NCBI RefSeq assembly: GCF_001949145.1
Contig: NW_019091486.1
Span: forward strand, 1,998,163-2,055,921
Direction of reading: 5' to 3'
Length of the DNA stretch: 57,759 nucleotides
DNA from: Acanthaster planci
Lineage: Eukaryota > Echinodermata > Asteroidea > Valvatida > Acanthasteridae
Made by a program: the position numbers and the translations under genes
The notes under the pieces: model-generated
The model's input: only the letters and a program-made list of their open reading frames with translations
Told to the model about the DNA's origin: nothing
The model's database searches: none
Shown: positions 22,351-48,475 of the stretch, one piece after another
How positions within the stretch are numbered: the stretch's first letter is position 1
Layout of the letters: each line of letters opens with the position of its first letter

Positions 22351-23886
22351 CAGGCCGTCATAAGTGGTAACCGACGCGATGGAGTTCTGTTCCCCAGCTA
22401 CCTTCCCCGTGTAGACGTAGTCTGTCCTGAGTGGCACCCTCTGGATGCCTTCATCGGTGTAAATCTCAAGCTCGAGCCCGGGGCAAAGTTGCTGTCATCG
22501 TGGTCCACGTTGAGGATGAGTGTCTCTCCGAAGGCTTCAACTTCCAGTTCTAGGAAAAAGGTTGCAATGGCTCCGTTGCCTGGACTCCTCCTACCGTCAG
22601 CTTCGACTACGAGTTGGTAAACGATCTCATACTCAGGGGCTATACACGGATAAGGGAGAGATAATACTTTTTTGCGAATGACACCATTTTGTGCACGTCA
22701 CTGCTATCTTCCTTCTTTTACAAGCACTGCCCCAGAAGGTACAGCGATAATTTCAACGAGGACTTCATTTATTTAGACGGGATATTTAACAAATAAAATC
22801 AAGCCTGGCCTAGAGGCAATTCCAATTTACTTTAGAGGAATTTTTTTAGTGATTTTTACAAATGAAGTTGTATGTCCGCACATTTTTGTCTGTTAATTGA
22901 GAAACACATGGGGCCATTGCATTATTAATACGATCTAAAGAAGGTTGCGTGGTGGACTTAGACAAGGTTTGTGTTGTCACCATGCAATTCTCTCTACAGC
23001 GGCGTAAGCTCATGCCGGAAATTGGGGAGGAACAGGCGGAAGGGTTAGGGTGAAAAATTTGAAAAATTTGAAAATTGGAAAAGCGCAGGGGATAACAGTA
23101 CACGACTCTATATAGAAGTCAGCGTTCATGATATTGATGTATATACGTATGTAATATGTATTCAGAACGGCATATTTATGACTTTTTAAAATTATTTTCC
23201 CCTTCTTTGATATGAATTTTAGTCGGAAGTCCTAAAAATGCTTCACAATCCGCTTTAGTTTTTGCTCACCACAAAAGAGTGTGTGGAGGAAGGAGGGTGT
23301 TCAGCGTTATAAGCATGTGATTCTCTCTGCGAGTGAGGTTGGTTCTGAAGGTTTACCTTCTGCGTGGTTTTCAACACCGAAGTAACGAATGAGCTCCTCG
23401 GTAGAAAATTCATCGTCTTTGTTCAACACCTGTGTTATAACACAAAAGCAATTCACATTGAATTCTTCCAAATATGACAGAGATGTATAATTTCGACGAC
23501 TCACTTCACTTGACTAAGTTGAATTTAGAAAGTTCATGTGTAGGTTCGGTGCATGTTCAGACATTAGCTGTGCTGTGGCGGACTACGCGACTATAGAGAT
23601 TTGAAATCAAGTACTTTAGTCGAGGACTTAACACTGGTACACGCTGTCATTAACCCAAGTTTTGCTTGTCTCTTTGATACTCTCTTTCAAAAGGCATTTC
23701 CTCATAACCATTACGATTCCTGAATGTTACCAATCAAAAGTGTTAAAGTGAGATTATGAAAATACACAAATTATGTACACTGAGTTCAAAGCCGGTTTCG
23801 CTAGATGACGAAGTAAATAAACCTGACCCAGGCTTGGAGCAAGCCGTGGAAACCAACACTGCAAGCACGACAATCTTCAACATCAT
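22351..23886 (-). pseudogene. M12B metalloproteinase pseudogene (exons 1-3 only), copy C
   Basis: Exon 1 is 23886-23828 and exon 2 is 23429-23357 (identical to A and B). Exon 3 is 22639-22351, 289 bases against 290 in the intact copies. The missing base is in the run of C before GGGCTCGAG and shifts the frame. The exon 1 donor GGTAAGT has become GTCAGG, a conserved Cys codon near the end of exon 3 is changed to Tyr, and exons 4-10, including the zinc site, are absent. It can only give a truncated propeptide, so I call it a pseudogene. The TATA region is kept, so it might still be transcribed. Confidence 0.88.
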
Positions 23887-23938
23887 TGCGCAGGTGTTGG
23901 ATCGCCGGGAATAACGAATTCACGGTCTCCGCTGATGA

Positions 23939-23945
23939 TTTTATA
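23939..23945 (-). promoter_or_regulatory. TATA box retained in pseudogene C
   Basis: TATAAAA on the minus strand is about 53 bases before the inverted ATG, in the context TTGCTTATAAAATCATC shared with copy B. Confidence 0.5.
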
Positions 23946-24319
23946 AGCAATTTTTGGCTTGTCTTGGGGGGGGGATACCAACCAGGCTATAAAACTGTGC
24001 TGAGATAAAACATTATGCGTAAATCGAGGGGATGAGATTATTCATTCTCTCTTTGTGGCCTGGGCATTGGCCGCCGGATCATCCCTCTTGTATTGAGAAA
24101 TACTAGCAATGTGGATTTTGTGTTTGTTTGCGTTACAGCAAGTGACAGAGGGGAAGAGAGAACGTAATCACAGAAAGTCTTACAACAACACTGTTAGAAT
24201 TGAATAAGGCTTGCACACATGCATGCAAGTGGGCTACCTGTGTACAAATGAGGTACTTCTTTATCATGAACAAAGCACATCGTTGGCGTTCATTACCAAA
24301 GATTATTGTGTGCTTAGCC

Positions 24320-25528
24320 AACCGGCTGTGTCTCATGTCGCACACTTTTATCGCAAATGGGTTCTAGGCAGTAAAGCAAAAACAGCCAACGTTTTGTGAT
24401 AAACGGAAAATTCATCAGTTGGTTTCATGAGTATTGGTTTCGCGTCCAGCGTCAGAAAACGTACTGGAAAATTTTGTCTTAAAAGTAACCCCACGCCATT
24501 GTTTTTTTTTCTTTTGAAGACAGTGACTGTTGCTAATCTGGATAAATTTATCCTGTAAAATAAGTTTTCCTGGTTAAAAAAGAGAATAGAGTGTGAAAAT
24601 CGACTGTTTTCACAAATTTAGAATCCCCTGGATAGGAATTCTGCTGAATGAGTTTGAATTTAACACATTTTTGGGGGCCATTTGGTGTGAAAACGCACTT
24701 TTTGTCATGGAAAGATCCGCCAAATATGTAATTACATAATAATTAATTATTTGTACATTTTGTATGGGCGGGGCCAAAGTTTCATAAACGTTCTCCCTCG
24801 GATTGGAACAACTTAGTGTTGCCTGAAAACCCGGCACTTTTTGTTTAATGACTGTTACAATAGGAAGCAGCTTTATTTGGTATTTTGGTGAAGTATTCAT
24901 TATGCAGGGATTTTTATTTACGTGATAGTTTAGTAGGCCTGTGGGTATGTGTAAAGGCGTCTCTCCATAAACGTGCCTGCCTTAAGTTTTTTGTGTGAGT
25001 GTGCGTTGCGTACACGATGCGGTCGTGCACTTCACTTTCATGGACCAAAATAGACTCCATCAACATGAGGCACGTGTGCGTTTCGTTCCGCCCTCAAATT
25101 CGCCCTGGGAGCCATTATAACAGATGCGCAACGCTTGGCGCAAGCGTTGACACACATATTGAAAGGTATTGCCTTAAATACGTTTCCGTAGGCTACACTG
25201 CACCCTTGAGTCACGGAAGCAAGAAGTAGGGCGCCATCACCTTTTGGCTGCGAAACTGGCAGCGGCAACTTATAACTTAACTGTACCATAGACTCATGCG
25301 TGTATCCGGCCGGCCGGGACTGAAACCTGTGGTTATCAGTGGAATTTGCAATGCTTATAGATGGTGAGTCTGGTGCTCCACGCTTTACATTCTATCTGGC
25401 CCATCCCGGTCCCCGGCGGTGTGCTTGTCCCTATCTGCTGGTCGGAGTCCAGTCAGTGTCGATTTTTTGTCTGCTGATTTGCATGCACCTTTGAGCCTTT
25501 GTTTACTGATCCTATTTGTATTTTTGAT
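24320..25528. other. Intergenic region and presumed ADK promoter
   Basis: No gene is visible between pseudogene C and ADK. I see no TATA box at a useful distance from the ADK start. Moderately GC-rich sequence appears from about 25380 and a CpG-dense patch lies just after exon 1 (25615-25690), consistent with a TATA-less housekeeping promoter. The start of transcription cannot be placed. Confidence 0.35.
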
Positions 25529-39913
<14,385 letters not shown>

Positions 39914-42900
39914 TTCTAGAAGATCCCAACCTTTTGTAATGTCGATGAGGAAATTTGGGTGGATTTGTTTCTTCTTTTTTTTTTAATTTGTGATTTTTTA
40001 TTTCCGAGCTAAATTTCTTTTCCGTGTTCGGGAAATGTGGATTGAGAATGTCCATTCAACTGGCAAATTTTATGGGAACTTGCATTTAGAAATGTATTTT
40101 TAAGAAGCTTTAACATTAGTTCAAAAGGTGTTTTTCAGGCTGCATCGCAATCTGTTGCCTAGAGCTAGGTCTAGGTCTTCCCTCCATTGGAAATGCGTGG
40201 AGACGCGTAGACAGTAGACGTAGCCGTAGCTCTGGAAGCCTCTTTTCAGACACAGCCTAAGAATCTGTGAATCCACAACAATGTCCCTCACATCGCAGCC
40301 AGTTTGGTTTGAAACAGAAAAGGACACTGTCGTACTGCTTTTTTACATGATGGAGAAGATATCTACTGCAGTGGATATGCGGGGTTGTGATCTCCGAGGA
40401 TTGTTCCGTAGTTCAGGATTGTTGACCCTAAAATTGTGGGTATTTGGAAGTTTGACCAGCCATGGTTTGGTACCTGTTTGCACTTTGAACAGAAAAACCA
40501 AGGGCGAGATCCCAATAACCGTAGCCGTTTGGAAGAGAGCTCATGCCTTGGTAACTATCGAGAGCCTGAAAAAGTCAGGATTTTATTTTTATCGCTACAA
40601 AATTGTGTTTTTTTCTTTAGTACCCTAGTCCCACAACTACACATCATAGATACGAGAAACTGCTCAGTAAAGAGGTTTTTCACGTGATGTAACATGACGG
40701 CCGAAGGCATTTCAGGAAGCGTACCGTGTCTGTGGATTTTTGAATCTGCGCATTTCTTTTGGCAGTTTCATGTGCGCCAGAAGGTTGAGACGCGCACATC
40801 CATGTAAATTGAATGCTGATCGTCAAAAATCATGTGTCTTAAAATCCTCTTTAGTGGGCCATTAATGGAGCGATCAGTAGGCCTCAATGCATCATGCTTT
40901 CTGTACATGTGCACTCTCCTATGGAGTTAAGGAAGGACCAAAGCCCACTGATGAGCACCGTAGGAAAGCGCAGCATGGAGTGTTGCATCATCATTACAGA
41001 GGTCTATAATATGTATTGAAAAACAATACAAACAAAAGCATGTGGTGCTTTCTGAAAAAAGTCTGATGATTATATCAGACTCATTACATTAGACTTTTTA
41101 ATTCAGGAGTAGGGCACCACTCTGATGTCACTTCCTCCATTTTGACCAACTTGGAGCATAAATGGATTTCAGCCAGCACTGCCAACCGTTTTAGAATGTT
41201 CCGTGACAAATGTTAGCTTCTCTTGTTACCAGCTCAGTGTTCAGAGAGCTTGGCTCATCAACAGCTTGGCTTGGTCACTGACGTGTGTCTGAAGTCAAAC
41301 AAGAAAGCACTTTGGGAGATCAGATACAGGAACAGAAAAATCCATTTGTCACACCTTCTGAGAAAAATCAGCTTGAAAAAAAAACAAGAAAACAGGGTCC
41401 CTTACTTTGGCAAAAGTGCACTCTGCCTGTTTCATTGAGTCTTGTGCACATTTTGAAATTTTGATTTAAAATTTTTTTAAAGTATCCAGATAGATGGCTT
41501 TTCGGGGGGGGGGTTGTTAAATTTCTGATTTTCCCCCTTTGGCCTCAGACCTCTTCATTAATATTTGGATTTTTTCCATCAGTAAGGATACATACATATA
41601 TTGCTCGAAATGTCAAAGGTCAAGACACCTTTACTTATTCTCATTAGCATAAAGGAATGCAGAGAGCTACTTGTGCATTGGTATTTAGTGGAGAATTTTT
41701 AAATTTTACACGAAGCATTAAAACCTGTAGAAGGCATCATCGTACTGAAAAAAATGTCTGATCGGTGGGAAGGCAGGATCTGTGAATCCAATTCTGTAAA
41801 TGCCAGTGGTTATGTTTTTTATTTGTCTTACAATTTGAATTTCACCAGAAGTGCAGCTTTGTAACCAGATATCTCTGTTGTGGCTTTTAGGCATTGGCAA
41901 GCAGGTTGTTCTGTCATATGTAGCAAACTAAAAGTATTAGTTTTTGCAAACCGACGAGGCTTTGATTTATCATTTGATGGGAGAGTCGGCACTCCTGCCG
42001 TTAAATGGAGTAATGTTCTTGAATTCCCCTTTGCAACGCACACCAGTCAGGATATTGCCATTTTGGTGAATCCAAGGATAATTGTGACACCCGACTGTTC
42101 TCAGTTTTTAATTGGGCTTATTTTGCCTTTGTAAATGGGCGAATATTTTCTGGCAGTTGATCAGCCAAATAACATGCTGCTGTACACTTTCATTGTGAAA
42201 TTGTCAGTATTGATCACATAAAACCATTTATTTCTCCTGTGTCGTCATTTGACTTTTCAATGGAAGTTGCAAAAGAATGAAAAAGTAGCTGAAGCTGGCA
42301 GAAAGTACATGTACCTGAAGTAGTCCTTACTCAAGACAAGTATCGCATCCCTCATTATGTAACTGGGGCTGTTGTACTTTCCAGTCCTGTTTGACATCTA
42401 ATTGTTCAGGGCCTAAATTCACAGCACTGCTTAGCACACAATTTCACGCTAACAGAGGCCGTGTATAGTTCATGGAAACCATAAGCAATAAGCACAGCCA
42501 ACGGCATGTTAACCGGAGAGGAAAGATTTGCTCAAACTTAGCGGCATAACGATAGAAATCTCTATGCTTTAGCACAACCGTGGCAATCACTGCCATGAAA
42601 TAATGCTTAAAGGTTAGTAGATTTTTCTGCTCAAGTTAGCATGGCTTTTCTGCCAACTGTTAAGTAGCTCCGCGAAATTAGGCCCAGGCAATTATTGGGA
42701 CTTCAGAGAGCAAACAATGTGGATGATACAGGGCTTGTTTCACACGGATTTGGACCTTGATCAGTGGCTCCAAGACTGGTTTGCTCCATCCATTACGCTG
42801 GTTCTGGTGTTAGTGAACCAACTATCACTAACCATCACTAATTGCAATCCGGATCTGTGCGAAATGAATAGGTCAGTAATACACAAATGTCAGGCTCGTT

Positions 42901-43240
42901 AAAGCCTAGAGGAACTAGGATGGAAGTGTCTCCAATGGTACACTTGACATGCTTCATGAATTAATACTTGTACACAGTGAAGACCATAATTTCTATGTGA
43001 TTTCGGAATTATATGAATAAATGGAGCTTTTCAGTTGAAATTTCAAGTGTCAAGATATTTCTTGTTCTGCCATGTGCATTAATCAATAGAAGATGAAAGC
43101 TTTGCCAATACCCAAACTTCTTGATCAAGGCATTATATATAATCAAGTCATCGTTTCGATATGACTCTAAGTAAGAACCCAAGTCAGACTTTGAAGGAGT
43201 ATTAGTCCAAACCACAATTCATTGCCATTACACGTGCTTG
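39914..43240. other. ADK 3' untranslated region and intergenic DNA
   Basis: No open frame here looks coding. The ADK 3' end is not clear: I see no convincing polyadenylation signal close to the stop. The sequence is AT-rich single-copy-looking DNA with short homopolymer runs. Confidence 0.5.
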
Positions 43241-43259
43241 CATCTTGATCCCCACAAGT

Positions 43260-43330
43260 ACTGTTCCTTCCTCGGCCTCCTGGCCGGCCCGGCCCCCCCA
43301 GGCCCATCGTACGTCACCAAGCAACCATAG
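43260..43330. promoter_or_regulatory. GC-rich patch with RFX X-box-like site, upstream of KAT6
   Basis: A short GC-rich stretch (GGCCGGCCCGGCCCCCC) is followed by GTCACC-A-AGCAAC at 43313-43325, which fits the RFX X-box pattern with a one-base spacer and overlaps a CRE-like TGACGTAC on the minus strand. Function is inferred only from motifs. Confidence 0.35.
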
Positions 43331-43653
43331 TCATGTAATAGCGCCCTCTGTACTACAAATTATGTTCTACAACAATGCCATTCTTTTTCCGGTAGGTCAT
43401 AAAGCTTTAAAATACGCTATGGCTAGAGAATGGCGAATGAATACTATTCTTGGAAATGTGTTTTTTATATATCACGCTTGTGTCTGCGGTATAAATTTCG
43501 GTCATGTTCTTATTGGTGGTGTAAAACTGCAATTCGGTTTACCGTTTGAAAGCTACTACGTTTGTTTTATATTTCTTCAGTTTTAAAAGCGCATCAAGGG
43601 ATAAGGACGTCAGATGAAACGTAGACGCAGATTTCACCAGAATATGTAATAAG

Positions 43654-43689
43654 CCAATCAAATCATGTTTTGATCTGCGCTTGTCCAAT
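43654..43689 (+). promoter_or_regulatory. Paired CCAAT boxes upstream of KAT6
   Basis: CCAATCA at 43654 and CCAATCA at 43685 lie 31 bases apart, about 450-490 bases before the proposed first exon. NF-Y sites often come in such pairs. The distance is longer than typical, so the role is uncertain. Confidence 0.35.
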
Positions 43690-44136
43690 CATATTGCGTA
43701 ACACAAAAGATGTAGGCGTACGTTGGCTCATCCATGGTCATATTGATGTTATAAGAATTTATTACTAGATATTTGATAAGTATCATTATTTTCCATACGT
43801 GGTCACTTAAAAACTATCAATTATTATTTTATGTAGCAAAATGTAATTTTTAGTTGTCTGGTGAGTTTATCAGTCTAAAATCCTAGGTGATAGGAAAGTC
43901 TGGCCAAATTTTTATTGATCAGATTCAAAATCTCCTTACGCAATCTGTTATTCGCACAGCAAGTTTGCAAGCAGTGGCGTATAGCCAAATTACCCGTATC
44001 GACAAAAGTTACAAGGGGCGATTGATCAATTTTTTGTCGTTTTCATGCTTGAGTGCAGATTTATCACGTCTTTGAATTATAATTCAAAAATCGTTTTGTT
44101 TGGATTCAACCATGTAAATATGACCCCATTTAATGT

Positions 44137-44198
44137 AAGATGGCGACGGTTATTGAGCTTGGATTTGGAGCCTTCTGTCAGCGATTTTATCGTCTGCC
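44137..44198 (+). other. KAT6: Probable noncoding first exon of KAT6 with YY1 motif
   Basis: AAGATGGCGAC at 44137-44147 is a YY1-type motif often found at animal start sites. A strong donor (CTGCC/GTAAGT) follows at 44199. Joined to the acceptor at 47590, the ATG in this motif would open a short upstream frame that stops after 25 codons, so the exon is probably untranslated leader. The link to KAT6 is inferred from position and strand. Confidence 0.45.
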
Positions 44199-45256
44199 GT
44201 AAGTTCTCACACACTCACTAGTTATACCAAATATACCCGTACGTCATGCATGTACTGTACATGTAGTACGTGCACGTAACACGGAGTACAATTTATTATT
44301 TTATCAAACTGAACCAAACATTGCTTTGTTTTTTTCGCTAAGTGGGGGTGATCCCAAACATACCTTTGTAGCTTGGGATGGTTGTTAACTCCAGTAGAGT
44401 GCCCACGGCCACGACCGCTTGTGTGTTAACTCCTCCAGATAATGAGTATTTCTAGCGACGTTGACATGTGATTTCGTCAGTTCGTTGCAAATTTGAGCAC
44501 ATAATAAACGGACCGTGGTCACGGACATTGAGGGAAGAAATGTGCATTGATTTTTCCATGGTGGTGGAGAGCTTCTCGTGTTCTTGTGAACAGTTCCTTC
44601 GTACATTGCATTTAGTGCAGGTTTGTTGAGTTCGTGTAAACTGAAAATTGTGGACTGTTTTAAATTTATAATTCTGTGGGGCATGTACATGAACATGATG
44701 AATACTGAGTGATCATGGGGTTCAACCCTTGTACTATCCTCGAAGTTAGAAAGACTAGCCCCATAGGCCTATCTATATTCAGTTGGACTACATAGTAATA
44801 ATCACCAGTACATAAACATTATGTGGAATGAAATTTAAAGCCTCGAATTTTCCGTGCTAATGTTAAACATTGGTCAAACAGTGTTACTGAATAATGCGAC
44901 TTGCTTGGCCAACCAAAGTAGGCAAGACAGCGCATGTTAAGGCCCTGCTAAGAAACTACCAAATGCAGGAAATGGCCACCAAGGTATTGTTAGCCATTTT
45001 CATTTCGAAGTGAGATATATTCAGTTCAGTTAAGTAATAGGCCTAATATTTCAAGATGTACTTTGAGTCTGGGAGATGTTAATATTATTTTTAATAACAC
45101 GTTTTGCCCTTACACTGACGCCACTCAGTGCTTGTCTGGAGAATTAATGTTGCTGAAACAGAAATGATTATATTGGACACTCGTAAATGTGTGTCTTTGA
45201 ACTATGAATATACATGTTTGTTTGAGAAGATGAAGTTTATATGTCATCGTGCCATA

Positions 45257-45314
45257 CCCCCAGAACTGCTGGGTTTGTCATTCACAACAGACGACAAACC
45301 CCACAGTTCTAGGG
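45257..45314. repeat. Imperfect hairpin, intron 1 of KAT6
   Basis: CCCCCAGAACTGCTGGGTTTGTC pairs across a 13-base loop with GACAAACCCCACAGTTCTAGGG, with a few mismatches. It lies directly before the 63-base duplication. Confidence 0.6.
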
Positions 45315-45326
45315 ATAGTCATGCCT

Positions 45327-45449
45327 AACTTGCATTTTGCTGGTCAAAATGTTTTTGACTTCCATTCATGCCAATCATTACCAGTGCATAACTTGCATTT
45401 TGCTGGTCAAAATGTTTTTGACTTCCATTCATGCCAATCATTACCAGTG
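45327..45449. repeat. 63-base tandem duplication
   Basis: Two near-identical copies (45327-45389, 45390-45449) starting AACTTGCATTTTGCTGG. They are identical over about 60 bases, so the duplication is recent. Because 63 is a multiple of three, a chance open frame runs through it; I do not think it is coding. Confidence 0.9.
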
Positions 45450-46342
45450 GTATGAGAGTCCAAAAATACATGCATGAGGTAGACATGCATTACAAGAACA
45501 TTGACTTTTTCACATCCAAGGCAGGCACCTTACATGTACAATGAATATGGAATTTTCTTGACGAATGTTACTACATGTCTGAATTTCCATTGCAGCCTGT
45601 CATGATTAATTCCATGTCTTTGATGTGGATGATTCATCATGTCTGTGTCGCAAGAGTCTAGCTTGTAAACATGGTTTTTGATGTTCGTACATAAGGTTGG
45701 AGTTGGCACATCAAAAACACACTGATAAATATGACCGGCAATTTTTTGGTCATCACTCATACATGTAGATCCTACAGCTTTGATGAAATGAGAAAGTAAT
45801 CATAATATTGAGAAGGAACCAGTTACATAATCACTTATCTTCATTTTTTTTTACAATAGGCTTGTCTCATTCTAAGTATTGGCTCTCTTCCTGAATCACG
45901 TTCATCAATAAATGCCATAAGCTCATCCCTGAATTTTTAAATTGTTTTGTAGGCAACTTTTGAAGAAATAGCCAAGGTTTGCCAACTGAGTCGCAGCAGA
46001 AGTTTTCAAGATCCCTCAGCCTCTGTTTTATGGTAAGTAGCCAAGGCTGCATTTTCTTTGTCGTTATGACTGCTGCACCCTTGGATGTAGTAAATTTGTG
46101 ACTGTGAGTTAACCTGATTTTACAATGCCTGAATAGATCCATCTCATCTGATCAGTGTGTTTTTCGTTGATTTGACCCAACACACGACGCAAATGCACAA
46201 TGGAGCCGTGTACTGTCGAAAAATGCAGTGCATGGTGAATAGAACGTTCTAATCCACAATCATGTGAAATGTCTGAACTTGTTCGTAATCCAGGCACTTA
46301 CTTGAATGGGGATTTATTTAGGCATCGTATAAATAGTATACA

Positions 46343-46838
46343 AATAATGAATGTTTATGAGTGCAGTGGTAAGAATATTTTCATGAGTTGAAATATGAAA
46401 TGTTCCATTCAACGAGCCAGGTGAAATGAATAGAACATTTCATCTGTCAACGAATGAAAGTATTTTTTCCATTGCATGTATGAAAAGCATTCATTACTTG
46501 TTTTATGTTACATCTAAGTAGATCTTTTTCATTTGATTGGAGGATAACATTTATGAAATATATGAATGTAAATAAGGTACTTCTGTCAACTGCTTTTTCC
46601 TGGTCCAATATATAAACTTCAAACTTGGTGTCCGATTGAAATGTTCAAGAATGCGAAAAGACAAAATACCAATGGTTAAATAATATTGAACGTTTCACTT
46701 GTGCCATGGAAAGAACTTCATTCAGTGGCAATTGAAATGATCCATTCCACTTGACTTCACCTCATGGAATGGAACATCCCATCCATAACCTCATAAGTTA
46801 TAAGTTTTCTTGCCATTGCACTTAAAATATTCATTATG
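46343..46838. mobile_element. Foldback element with about 70-base inverted ends
   Basis: The left arm AATAATGAATGTTTATGAGT... to ...GTTCCATTC and the complement of the right arm (ending ...AAAATATTCATTATG) share most positions over about 70 bases. A fragment with the same motifs (TGCAGTGG.AAGAAT) lies near 47066-47110. Non-coding. Confidence 0.65.
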
Positions 46839-47590
46839 TAGTTTTATTTATAGGACACATGAATAAATCCCAGTCATCTGTTTGGTAAGTCACTGATCAG
46901 AGAAGGTTCTGTCCCGGCTTTTCACACGAATAGATCAAATTTTAGCTCAGGTTTGGAACTTGGATACTTTGTGTCGCACATTTATGCTGGACCGGCCAAG
47001 CAAAAGGGTGACTTGTTCACAAAGAGGAGTTATCCAGGATTTATCCAGGTGTTGTACAAAATGAATGAATGTTGCACATTCATGCAGTGGGAAGAATTAT
47101 TTCTTTCGTAACAGCTGGGATGATCTGTCAGAGTTACACTTGTAATCCGTATAAAAATTATTTCATCACGATTATCTTTGTGGTTTCATCTGGAGTGTGT
47201 TGAGCTGTTACAGTGTATATCTCTGTTATTCAGAAGGTATAATTTCAACATTATGTCGGTGGTGTTTATCAGTGAAATCCCTGACATTGCTTGCCCAAAC
47301 TCAGATGTTTCCTCCCTTTGGGTCCAGCACGGAAAGAATAAAACTGCACCTCAGTAGAGGTCATGAAAAAAATGTTGTACAGATTTGAAGGAGCCATCCA
47401 TCATACTTCAGTCTCAAGTTTGACAGCTGTTGGTCAAAACAAAATGGGGGAGGTCTTGGGCTTCTGTGACTGCCACTAGGCTTCCAACACTTAAAGTGGG
47501 ACGGTTAGATTATCATAGGAGGTTTCAAGATTGGTTTTCTATATTTGCTTCTAATTTACACAAATTAATTTATTAATATTCTTTCTGCAG

Positions 47591-47908
47591 GTGTGGTCAG
47601 GAGTAACAGTGAATCCCATCAAGAACCTGTACATACATGTAACAACAGGATTTCTGACTGCACTTTGCATTAAGCCATACCACAGTCCTTCGGAAGCCAG
47701 TTTGGTTGTACTCTGTTGTTGAGCATATGCTGTACATGTACATGCATGTTAGGTATTCAACCGGCTTTTGCTTGTGTTCAGTGTAGTCTCCAGCTACAGG
47801 GTACAATACTGCTTTTGATTAAAAACTAAGAAGAAATGTGATTGTAAGTCAGTAGCACAGTAACAAACTATGCACCCCAGCATTAGCTGCATGTGACCGC
47901 TGGGCATA
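47591..47908 (+). other. KAT6: KAT6 5' untranslated part of exon 2, with upstream ATGs
   Basis: A good acceptor (TTCTTTCTGCAG) ends at 47590 and no other is closer to the start codon. The leader has several upstream ATGs. Two are minimal start-stop units: ATGTAA at about 47637-47642 and ATGTGA at 47891-47896, the latter only 12 bases before the KAT6 ATG. Such units can stall ribosomes and lower translation. Confidence 0.55.
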
Positions 47909-48475
47909 ATGGTGAAGGACAGTGACTCTTGCCTCGCCAATCCCAAGTACACGCAGTGGATCCTGGAAGCCATCTCCAAAATCAAGAAGCAAAAGCAGCG
48001 CCCTTCGCAGGATCGCATCTGCCATGTTGTTCATGCCAACAGGGGACTGAGTGAGGAGCTAGTGCTGGAGCAGCTGGATCTCAGTGTCAAGGATGGCAAC
48101 ATTTCCAAGGTGATCAACAAAGGTATCGCATCCTATCGCGATGGGGATGCCAAGAGCAGCATGAGGAAGCGCGGCCCCTCAGCTGCTGCCTCCGTTGCTG
48201 GCAAGAACTCTAACATGCTGAAGTTGATGCATGATGCCATTGTGAATCTCGGTGATAGTGGCTCAACTCTCAAGAGCATTGAGCGGTACATTCGACAATC
48301 ACGTGCAGATATAAACCATGGTGAGCTCACGGCACAAATAAGGCTTGCTGCCAAAAAAGGTGCCACTAATGGAAAACTTTTGAAAGATGGGCGCATTTAC
48401 AGAGTACCCAAGACAATTGGAGGAGGCACCCATTCAAGAGATGCAGCAAGTAGCAGTGCATCAGTAAAGTCAAAG
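47909..48475 (+). CDS. KAT6: KAT6-type (MYST) histone acetyltransferase, first coding exon (partial gene)
   Basis: KAT6 enzymes acetylate histone H3 in the MOZ/MORF-BRPF-ING complex. This exon gives residues 1-189 in one frame and stops in phase 0 at a good donor (AAG/GTAAGA). Residues 1 to about 80 match the N-terminal winged helix of KAT6A/KAT6B (NPKYTQWILEAISKIKKQKQ, then RPSQDRICHVV). About 95-170 match the linker-histone-like H15 domain (LKSIERYIRQ..., NGKLLKDGRIYRV). A serine-rich tail follows. The start has A at -3 and G at +4. The PHD fingers, MYST catalytic domain and acidic/Ser-rich tail must lie beyond the right edge: none is visible in the remaining 9.3 kb. Vertebrates have two paralogues, KAT6A and KAT6B; an invertebrate normally has one, so I leave it as KAT6. 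Confidence 0.93.

Larger units (their letters stand above)
22325..24310 (-). repeat. Inverted partial copy C of the protease block
   Basis: On the minus strand, sequence matching the upstream flank of B (12940-13240) runs into the promoter and exons 1-3 of the protease, then homology stops about 25 bases into intron 3. About 1.2 kb of upstream DNA present in B (roughly 13250-14490) is missing. The block faces copy B tail to tail. Confidence 0.8.

Noticed and set aside
43245-43586. 113-codon plus-strand frame upstream of KAT6
   Set aside because: Begins in GC-rich promoter-like sequence and continues into AT-rich noncoding DNA; no domain or splice support.
44385-44696. 103-codon minus-strand frame next to the KAT6 first exon
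   Set aside because: No recognisable family, no splice or codon pattern support, low-complexity start; probably chance.
45249-45455. Frame through the 63-base duplication
   Set aside because: Period divisible by three keeps the frame open by chance; no other coding sign.
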